64,000 bases of DNA from Aminobacter carboxidus. Lineage in GTDB: Bacteria > Pseudomonadota > Alphaproteobacteria > Rhizobiales > Rhizobiaceae. The stretch covers positions 124,001 to 188,000 of the forward strand of contig NZ_JACZEP010000002.1 of NCBI RefSeq assembly GCF_014863355.1, in the 5' to 3' direction. The notes under the pieces are model-generated. The model ran no database searches. It saw only the letters and a list, made by a program, of their open reading frames with translations, and was not told the origin of the DNA. This document shows positions 58,313 through 64,000 of this stretch, piece by piece. A program made the position numbers and the translations under genes. Numbering within the stretch: the first letter of the stretch is position 1; each line of letters starts with the position of its first letter.

Positions 58313-59382
58313 TGAACAAGCTTTCGACAGCGCCAGAAACGGTTGCCATATCGCCCGACGCTCTGCGTTCCGCCATAGCGAACGGGTTGGTGAGTTCCGA
58401 GCAGGCGGAAGGGCTGCGCGAACTGGAACGGGCCAGAACGCCGGCATTCGACGCCGAACCCCATGACGACGAGAAGTTTCGCTTCATCAGCGGCTTCAGC
58501 GACATCTTCGTGACCATCGGCCTGGGACTGTTTCTCGGCGCCCTGGGCTACTTCTCCAGTGACATGATTGGCAACACCGGCATGTTCGCCGTCATCGCCG
58601 TGACGAGCTGGCTTCTGGCCGAGTATTTCACGCGACGGCAGCGTATGGCGCTGCCCAGCATCGCGTTGCTTCTTGTCTATGCGGGAGCGGTCTTTTCGAC
58701 GGTTGCGGAAGCCTTCAACCCCAACCTCAACTTCGGCATGGGTCTCGGCAACCACGGTGGCTTTCCGATCGTTGTCGCCGGACTTGCGACCGCCGCTGCA
58801 ACCGCATTGCACTACCGGCGTTTCCGGGTGCCGGTGACGATCGCAGCCGGCGTAGCAGCCCTTGTCGCCTCGGCCGTCGGGGTTCTTTTCATGGTCTTGC
58901 CGGATTTCGCCGAGCAGGCAGCCAAGCCGTTGCTGCTGGCCTGCGGGCTGGCCGTATTCACCCTCGCCATGCGCTTCGACCTGAGCGATCCGCAGCGCCT
59001 CACACGGCGCACCGACATCGCGTTCTGGCTGCACATGCTGGCAGCACCGCTGATCGTGCACCCGCTGATCAGCGGCCTCGTCGGCGAGGGCGGCTCGGAC
59101 GTCGTCTCGGCGTGGAGCATCCTTGCGATCTTCGTCGGGCTGGCGCTGGTCGCGCTCGTCGTCGACAGACGCGCGATCCTCGTTTCGGGCCTGTCTTATG
59201 CCGGCTTCGCCTTTGGCGCCCTGGTCGTCAAGGCGGGCCTGTCGGACAGCGTCGTGCCGTTGACCATGCTGGTGCTCGGTGCGCTGGTGCTGCTGCTCAG
59301 TGCCGGCTGGCATGCGCTGCGCCGGACCCTTCTGTCACTGCTGCCTGGCGCCCTTGCGCGCCGGCTTCCAGCCCATACATAA
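58312..59382 (+). CDS. Polytopic membrane protein, DUF2157-like
   Basis: This 356-residue protein starts at GTG 58312, overlapping the previous stop by one base (TAGTG). A soluble N-terminal region (about 1-60) with SPDALRSAIANGLVSSEQAE resembles the DUF2157 N-terminal module. About ten transmembrane helices follow, e.g. DIFVTIGLGLFLGALGYFSS. No catalytic motif is visible. It ends 29 bp before hslU. Transport or membrane-stress roles are possible but unsupported; family assignment is tentative. Confidence 0.75.
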   Translation: MNKLSTAPETVAISPDALRSAIANGLVSSEQAEGLRELERARTPAFDAEPHDDEKFRFISGFSDIFVTIGLGLFLGALGYFSSDMIGNTGMFAVIAVTSWLLAEYFTRRQRMALPSIALLLVYAGAVFSTVAEAFNPNLNFGMGLGNHGGFPIVVAGLATAAATALHYRRFRVPVTIAAGVAALVASAVGVLFMVLPDFAEQAAKPLLLACGLAVFTLAMRFDLSDPQRLTRRTDIAFWLHMLAAPLIVHPLISGLVGEGGSDVVSAWSILAIFVGLALVALVVDRRAILVSGLSYAGFAFGALVVKAGLSDSVVPLTMLVLGALVLLLSAGWHALRRTLLSLLPGALARRLPAHT

Positions 59383-59411
59383 GCCCCAACTGAATATTCG
59401 AGAGTATCGAC

Positions 59412-60719
59412 ATGTCCACATTCTCCCCCCGCGAGATCGTTTCCGAACTCGACCGCTTCATCATCGGCCAGAAGGACGCCAAGCGCGCCGTGGCCATCGC
59501 CCTGCGCAACCGCTGGCGCCGCCAGCAGTTGGAAGGCCAGATGCGCGAAGAGGTCATGCCCAAGAACATCCTGATGATCGGACCCACCGGCGTCGGCAAG
59601 ACCGAGATCTCGCGCCGCCTGGCCAAGCTGGCCGGCGCGCCGTTCGTCAAGGTCGAGGCGACCAAGTTCACCGAGGTCGGCTATGTCGGCCGCGACGTCG
59701 AGCAGATCATCCGCGACCTGGTCGAAATCGCCATCGGACTGGTGCGCGAAAAGATGCGCGAGGACGTCAAGGCACGTGCCCATGTCAACGCCGAGGAACG
59801 CGTGCTTGAAGCCCTCGTCGGCAAAACGGCAAGCCCGGCGACACGCGACTCGTTCCGCAAGAAGCTGCGCGACGGCGATCTCGACGACAAGGAAATCGAG
59901 GTCCAGGTCGCCGACACCGGCAATGGCGGCATGCCCGGTTTCGACATTCCCGGCATGCCCGGCGGCAACATCGGCGTGCTCAACATCAACGACATGCTGC
60001 AAAAGGCGATGGGCGGCCAGCGCACCAAGACACGCAAGACCACCGTCAAGGAATCCTACGCGCTTCTGATCGGCGACGAGTCCGACAAGCTTCTCGACCA
60101 GGACGAGGTGGTGCGCCGAGCGCTCGAAGTGACCGAGAACGAAGGCATCGTCTTCCTCGACGAGATCGACAAGATCGCCCGCGGCGACGTCTCAGGCGGT
60201 CCATCGCGTGAAGGCGTTCAGCGGGATCTTTTGCCGCTGGTCGAAGGTACGACGGTTGCGACCAAATACGGTCAGGTGAAGACCGACCATATCCTGTTCA
60301 TCGCTTCGGGTGCCTTCCACGTCTCCAAGCCTTCGGATCTACTGCCGGAGCTGCAGGGCCGCCTGCCGATCCGTGTTGAACTTCGCGCGCTGGAGAAGAA
60401 CGACTTCGTTCGCATCCTGACCGAGACCGAAGCCAGCCTGATCAAGCAGTACATCGCCCTGATGCAAACCGAAGGCGTCAATCTCGAGTTCACCGACGAC
60501 GCCATTGATGCGCTCGCCGGCATCGCCGTCGACCTCAACGCCAGCGTCGAGAACATCGGCGCGCGGCGGCTGCAGACGGTGATGGAGCGCGTGCTCGACG
60601 AGATCTCCTACGACGCGCCGGACCGCAACGGCACGTCGGTGACGATCGACGCCGCCTATGTGCAAAAGCATGTCGGCGACCTGTCGAGGAACACCGACCT
60701 GTCGCGTTTCATCCTCTAG
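59412..60719 (+). CDS. hslU: ATP-dependent protease ATPase subunit HslU (ClpY)
   Basis: HslU (435 residues) unfolds substrates for HslV. It has the Walker [20 protein letters not shown] (about 56-74), the pore loop in [14 protein letters not shown], an intermediate domain (about 110-240), Walker [15 protein letters not shown], sensor regions, and the C-terminal RFIL tail that docks into HslV. ATG 59412 follows GAGAGT. It is the last gene of the hslV-GNAT-DUF2585-membrane protein-hslU set. Confidence 0.98.
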   Translation: MSTFSPREIVSELDRFIIGQKDAKRAVAIALRNRWRRQQLEGQMREEVMPKNILMIGPTGVGKTEISRRLAKLAGAPFVKVEATKFTEVGYVGRDVEQIIRDLVEIAIGLVREKMREDVKARAHVNAEERVLEALVGKTASPATRDSFRKKLRDGDLDDKEIEVQVADTGNGGMPGFDIPGMPGGNIGVLNINDMLQKAMGGQRTKTRKTTVKESYALLIGDESDKLLDQDEVVRRALEVTENEGIVFLDEIDKIARGDVSGGPSREGVQRDLLPLVEGTTVATKYGQVKTDHILFIASGAFHVSKPSDLLPELQGRLPIRVELRALEKNDFVRILTETEASLIKQYIALMQTEGVNLEFTDDAIDALAGIAVDLNASVENIGARRLQTVMERVLDEISYDAPDRNGTSVTIDAAYVQKHVGDLSRNTDLSRFIL

Positions 60720-60730
60720 GTATCGGCACC

Positions 60731-60775
60731 GGCCGGCTCGCCAAACGGGCCGGCCTTGCCCTGCCGTCAGGGCAA
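60731..60775 (+). terminator. Tandem hairpins downstream of hslU
   Basis: A 7-bp stem GGCCGGC / GCCGGCC (60731-60755) is followed at once by an 8-bp stem TTGCCCTG / CAGGGCAA with a CCGT loop (60756-60775). No T-run follows, so termination may be rho-dependent or the hairpins may protect the 3' end. The remaining spacer to 60894 shows nothing else clear. Confidence 0.5.
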
Positions 60776-60894
60776 GACGTGTGGCCTATTGGTTCCATAC
60801 GGCCACCTTTCGCGGCCGTGCGGTGACAATATCCTCGACTAAGCCTGGGGCATTTCCTAGTTTGCCCTGACAGAGCTTGGGCAAGCAGCAGCAT

Positions 60895-61854
60895 ATGAAA
60901 CGCGTATTTTTCTCGGCATTTCTCCTGGCGGCAGCCTTCGCCGTTCCGCAGGCATCGGCGGCGACCATTGTCGCGGCTGGAAATGTCCATGCCGAACAAC
61001 CCGACGTGCCGGGTGCCTCGTCCAAGCGCACCAAGGCCGGCAAGACCACCTTCGATGCCAAATACCGCAAGGTCTACGCGCTGCTGCAGAACGACACCGA
61101 GCTGCGCGGCAAGATCAAGACCATGGCGCGCGCCTATGGCATCGACCCGATGCACATCGTCGGCGCCATCGTCGGCGAGCACACCTACAATGTCGATGCC
61201 TACGACCGGCTGCAGACTTACTATGTGAAGGCGGTATCCTACCTCTCCAGCAAGCTCACCTTCGCCTATGAAGGCGAGGACATCTCCGACTTCATCAAGC
61301 GTCCGGAGTTCGCAGATTGCGCCGGAAAGTCGGGCAGCTACGACTTGTGGGAATGCCGCGAGCGCGTCTGGAACCAGTCGTTCCGTGGCAAGACTGTCGG
61401 CAGCACCAGCTTCCCCAACGACCGCTTCAGCGCCACTTTCTTCCAGCCCTTCTATGCCGGCCAGACTTTCGGCATCGGCCAGCTCAATCCGCTGACCGCG
61501 CTGCAGATGAGCGACGAGGTCCACAAGGTCTCCGGCCTGCCCAGGCTCGACGAGCGCGACCCGAATGCCGTCTACAAGACGATCATGGATCCCGACCTGA
61601 CGCTGCCATACGTGGCTGCGACGCTGAAGACATCGATCGACGCCTACAGGAACATCGCCGGCTTCGATATCTCGGGCAATCCGGGCCTGACGGCGACGCT
61701 GTACAATGTCGGCAGCCCCGAAGCGCGTGCCTATGCGCTGAAAGCCGAGAACGAGCGGCGCTTGTCCGCCGGCGAGCCGGCAAAACTGCCTGAAGAGAAC
61801 TATTACGGCTGGCTGGTCAATGACCGCCTCACCGAACTTGAGGCGCTGTTCTAG
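60895..61854 (+). CDS. DUF1402 family secreted protein
   Basis: The 319-residue protein has a clear signal peptide (MKRVFFSAFLLAAAFAVPQA, cleaved after about ASA). The mature part is DUF1402, restricted mainly to Hyphomicrobiales, with the segment AYGIDPMHIVGAIVGEHTYN, a two-cysteine region CAGKSG...LWECRERVW and FGIGQLNPLTALQMSD. The VGAIVGEHTYN and GIGQLNPLTAL pair resembles the catalytic Glu and GxGQ motifs of lysozyme-like transglycosylases, so a peptidoglycan role is possible. Its start ATG 60895 has only a weak ribosome site. It converges with the XRE gene 9 bp later. Confidence 0.85.
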   Translation: MKRVFFSAFLLAAAFAVPQASAATIVAAGNVHAEQPDVPGASSKRTKAGKTTFDAKYRKVYALLQNDTELRGKIKTMARAYGIDPMHIVGAIVGEHTYNVDAYDRLQTYYVKAVSYLSSKLTFAYEGEDISDFIKRPEFADCAGKSGSYDLWECRERVWNQSFRGKTVGSTSFPNDRFSATFFQPFYAGQTFGIGQLNPLTALQMSDEVHKVSGLPRLDERDPNAVYKTIMDPDLTLPYVAATLKTSIDAYRNIAGFDISGNPGLTATLYNVGSPEARAYALKAENERRLSAGEPAKLPEENYYGWLVNDRLTELEALF

Positions 61855-61863
61855 GTCGCTGAA

Positions 61864-62238
61864 CTACCTGCGCTTCTTGCGCGCGATCGCCTCGCGGACC
61901 TGAGCATTCAGTGCCGAAAGTTCGGCATCGTTCAGTTCGTCGATCGCCTCGGCCATCAGATTGGCGAGCTCGGTTGCCGCCGCCGACAGCCCTGCTGTGT
62001 CTACCACGACCCTCGGATGCGAGCCCTCGGCCAGTTTCTGCAGCTCCTCGGCATCGTCCCAGATGACATTGAAGTAGCCGATGATCTTCTGGATCATCGC
62101 CCAGGTCGGCACGCCACGATGGCCATGCTCGAGCGCCGACAAATAGGCCGCGCTGACGCCGATGCTGGCTGCCATGTCCTTCTGGCTGACACCGCGCTCG
62201 CGCCTGAGCTCGCGGATGCGTTCGCCGAGCGGCGTCAT
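61864..62238 (-). CDS. XRE family transcriptional regulator
   Basis: The 124-residue protein has a Cro/C1-type helix-turn-helix (about residues 5-60): GERIRELRRERGVSQKDMAA, then SAAYLSALEHGHRGVPTW. A C-terminal tail (about 80-124) rich in Ala/Glu/Leu probably forms helices for oligomerisation. ATG 62238 overlaps the smr stop by 4 nt, and it is the distal gene of the tim44-mltA-smr-xre run, an order frequent in rhizobia. Targets are unknown. Confidence 0.92.
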   Translation of the reverse strand: MTPLGERIRELRRERGVSQKDMAASIGVSAAYLSALEHGHRGVPTWAMIQKIIGYFNVIWDDAEELQKLAEGSHPRVVVDTAGLSAAATELANLMAEAIDELNDAELSALNAQVREAIARKKRR

Positions 62239-62780
62239 GCACCGAGCCTCCGCCTGATCCTGATGTAGAGCGCACCGGAACCGCCATGGTGGCGCTCGGC
62301 ATGGTCTTGGCTCGAAATCAGCATGCGGAAAGGCGCGGTGTCCAGCCAGGCCGGCACCATGCGCTTCAGAACGCCGTCGCCGCCCTTCGAATTGCCCTTG
62401 CCGGTGATGACCAAAACGTAGCGCAGGCCACCGGCATGCGCCCGGCTCAGGAAGGCATACAACAGCGAATAGGCTTCGTCCTGTGTCATACCATGCAGGT
62501 CGACGCGGCCTTCAATCGGCAGGCGGCCCTTGGAGAGCTTGTCGCGCGTTGGAACATCGAGCGTATGAGCAACATACTGCCGCTTCGGCGCAGCCGCGGG
62601 TGCTGCCACTTGCGCAGGCACCGCCTTGGCGGGTGTCGGGTCCGGCTTGGCAACGACAGGTGCCGGCAGTTCGGGGATTTCAACCGCCCGCCTGCCTTTG
62701 AGCGGCGAGGTGGTGCGGGCGATGACGTTCCACAAAACGCGTTCTTCGTCGCTCAGCTTGCCGTCGCGGCGTGGGCTCAT
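62235..62780 (-). CDS. Smr domain protein (MutS2 C-terminal-like)
   Basis: The 181-residue protein has a Pro/Ala-rich N-terminal half and a C-terminal Smr domain (about 95-180) with VDLHGMTQDEAYSLLYAFL, VLVITGKGNSKGG and GSGALYIRIRR. Smr domains can nick DNA or cleave RNA; the N-terminal linker suggests this is a free-standing, DUF2027/YdaL-like member. It overlaps mltA and xre by 4 nt each (62777-62780 and 62235-62238). The substrate is unknown. Confidence 0.93.
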   Translation of the reverse strand: MSPRRDGKLSDEERVLWNVIARTTSPLKGRRAVEIPELPAPVVAKPDPTPAKAVPAQVAAPAAAPKRQYVAHTLDVPTRDKLSKGRLPIEGRVDLHGMTQDEAYSLLYAFLSRAHAGGLRYVLVITGKGNSKGGDGVLKRMVPAWLDTAPFRMLISSQDHAERHHGGSGALYIRIRRRLGA

Positions 62781-63883
62781 GACGTTTCACCGGCAAACAG
62801 GGGCTTCGGCAGCAGCGCGAAGAAATCGGCGTCGCTGCGGACGACACCGGCGATCTCGCCCGCTTCGAAACCGGAACCGGCAAACAGGTCGCCACGCGCC
62901 GGGCCGGTGATCGCGGAACCGGTGTCCTGGGCGATCATCAGCCGGGCGAAGGGCTCGCAGCCGAATGCCAGCAGTTTGGGCGCTGCGATGAAGAACGGGG
63001 TGCCGAAGGTATGGAGCAGGCGGTCGACGGCGACCGAGCGGCCCGGCGTCAGCGGCACCTTTGCCGCGGCGATCGGACCGAATGCTGGATCATCGACCTC
63101 GGCATCGCGGAAGAAGATGTAGGAGCGGTTGCGCCACAAGATTTCGTCGACGCGGTGGGGGTTGGCCTTGAACCAGGCCCGGATCGATTGCATCGTTACT
63201 TTTTCGAGCGGGATCTCGCCGATTTCGGCGAGAATTCCGCCGGGGCCGGTGAAGCGCTGGCCGGATTTGGCGGCATAGGTGACGCGACGCAGCGAACCGT
63301 CGGTCATGTTCAACCGCGCAGCGCCCTGGACGTGGACGAAGAACGCATCGACGCGGCCGCTAACCCAGGCGATCTCCAGTCCCTTGCCAGCCAGTGCGCC
63401 TTGTTCGATCGCCGGGCGGTCGAAATACTCGACCAGCCCCTCGGCCGTCAGCCTGGCGAAGGCGAGGTAGGGATCCATGCCGGTCGGGCGGTTTTGGTCA
63501 TCGATGTCGATCAGGTCGGCCGGGCGCGCCAGCAGCGGCACGCTAAAGGTCTCGGTCCTGATCGGTGACGCTTCGACCTCGGGCTCGTAGAAACCGGTGA
63601 CAAAACCGTGCTCGCGGCCTTCCGGTGCGACAAAAGCGGGCTGGAAGTGGCGCTCGAAGAACGCTCGGGCTTCGATGCTGTTCGCCGTCGGCCGTTCGCG
63701 CGCTTCATCATAGGCCGGGCCAAAAGCGTCGAAAGCAACGCCAAGGGCGCCGCTGCGATAGGGTTTGGTCAGGACGTGGAAGGCAGAACGGCGAAAGGCC
63801 TCGAAGGCAGCCAGCTGGTCATCTTCATGCCAGCCGGGCAGGTCGGCGAAACCGACCGGGGTGAATGCGGGCGAGAGCAGCAC
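62777..63883 (-). CDS. mltA: MltA family murein transglycosylase
   Basis: The 368-residue protein matches MltA/3D-domain lytic transglycosylases, which cleave peptidoglycan with 1,6-anhydro-MurNAc formation. Motifs include FVTGFYEPEVEAS in the N-terminal barrel, VFFVHVQGAARL-type signature (FFVHVQGAARLNM) and the catalytic Asp zone LMIAQDTGSAITGPARGD with a following GDLFAGSG. The only start available is GTG 63883, because an in-frame stop (the Tim44 stop) lies upstream. No signal peptide or lipobox is seen in the first 30 residues, which is odd for a periplasmic enzyme but recurrent in rhizobial homologues as far as I recall. Confidence 0.9.
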   Translation of the reverse strand: MLLSPAFTPVGFADLPGWHEDDQLAAFEAFRRSAFHVLTKPYRSGALGVAFDAFGPAYDEARERPTANSIEARAFFERHFQPAFVAPEGREHGFVTGFYEPEVEASPIRTETFSVPLLARPADLIDIDDQNRPTGMDPYLAFARLTAEGLVEYFDRPAIEQGALAGKGLEIAWVSGRVDAFFVHVQGAARLNMTDGSLRRVTYAAKSGQRFTGPGGILAEIGEIPLEKVTMQSIRAWFKANPHRVDEILWRNRSYIFFRDAEVDDPAFGPIAAAKVPLTPGRSVAVDRLLHTFGTPFFIAAPKLLAFGCEPFARLMIAQDTGSAITGPARGDLFAGSGFEAGEIAGVVRSDADFFALLPKPLFAGETS

Positions 63884-63904
63884 GGGCTTCGCCCGCCACG
63901 CGGA

Positions 63905-64000
63905 TCAGTCTTCTTCCTCGGTGGCGACAAGCTTCCAGTTTGGGTCGCGCGAACGGGTGTCGCGGGCGAAGGTCCAGACATCCTTGACCTCGGCCACGGT
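63905..64000 (-). CDS. Tim44-like domain protein, C-terminal end only
   Basis: The last 31 codons of a gene running off the window read ...EVKDVWTFARDTRSRDPNWK and end LVATEEED before TGA. This is the characteristic C terminus of alphaproteobacterial Tim44/TimA-like proteins, membrane-anchored proteins next to mltA in this lineage. The stop is 21 bp before the mltA GTG and in the same frame. The rest of the protein is outside the window. Confidence 0.85.
   Translation of the reverse strand, partial: TVAEVKDVWTFARDTRSRDPNWKLVATEEED

Overview
The window is a GC-rich (roughly 63-65% by eye) chromosomal segment of an alphaproteobacterium of the order Hyphomicrobiales (Rhizobiales), most likely Phyllobacteriaceae (Mesorhizobium/Aminobacter-like). 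This rests on the ChvG/ChvI-HprK-EIIA-HPr-AhcY neighbourhood, the DivL-type kinase with tyrosine in its H-box, the TsaE-phosphotransferase fusion, rhizobial PmtA, the DUF1402, DUF2852, DUF2585 and DUF2628 proteins, and a 49-bp palindrome of a type common in rhizobial intergenic regions. No rRNA, tRNA, CRISPR array, prophage or insertion sequence was seen. Nearly all genes are core or shell chromosomal genes; the interest lies in how small accessory genes are embedded in conserved operons and in several regulatory sites.

Layout. 1-9.2 kb (minus strand): end of a transglutaminase-like peptidase, intracellular PHB depolymerase with a PhaR-type operator, a DUF1330 protein, pyrF, an FMN reductase, pmtA, dnaJ, an acyltransferase and dnaK, the last with a textbook alphaproteobacterial sigma-32 promoter. 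A membrane M48 protease diverges from dnaK. 10.3-20.3 kb (minus): spermidine synthase-like enzyme, Gfo/Idh oxidoreductase, YceI and cytochrome b561, a nucleotidyltransferase, pheS-ASCH-pheT joined by 4-nt overlaps, rplT, rpmI, an isoprenylcysteine methyltransferase-like gene, and infC starting with ATT. 20.5-23.9 kb (plus): alpha/beta hydrolase, BenE transporter, DUF2852 protein, SprT-like metalloprotease; then a LysR regulator (minus). 25.1-30.2 kb (plus): trpF-trpB-trpA-accD-folC.

30.2-47.7 kb (minus): trxA; addB-addA, murU-like and tsaE-amgK genes with divL; ahcY; HPr, EIIA and HprK; ChvG/ChvI. This block links recombination repair, cell-wall recycling, tRNA modification, cell-cycle control, methyl-cycle control and envelope/acid sensing. 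pckA diverges from chvI across an unusually AT-rich spacer and is followed by arfB, a BON-LysM protein and alkB. 51.5-56.5 kb (minus): hisB-DUF2628-hisH-DUF1330-hisA-hisF-(palindromic repeat)-hisE-coaA. 56.7-61.9 kb (plus): hslV and hslU separated by a GNAT enzyme, a DUF2585 protein and a polytopic membrane protein, then a DUF1402 protein. 61.9-64 kb (minus): Tim44-domain protein (partial), mltA, smr and an XRE regulator with overlapping ends.

I did not find an obviously new defence, secretion or biosynthetic system. The best candidates for follow-up are the ASCH gene translationally locked between pheS and pheT, the genes inserted inside hslVU, dnaK-dnaJ, infC-rpmI and the his operon, the repeated GATTT/AAATC block upstream of pckA, and the predicted PhaR and SahR operators. 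Assignments come from reading motifs and synteny; no database search was run.
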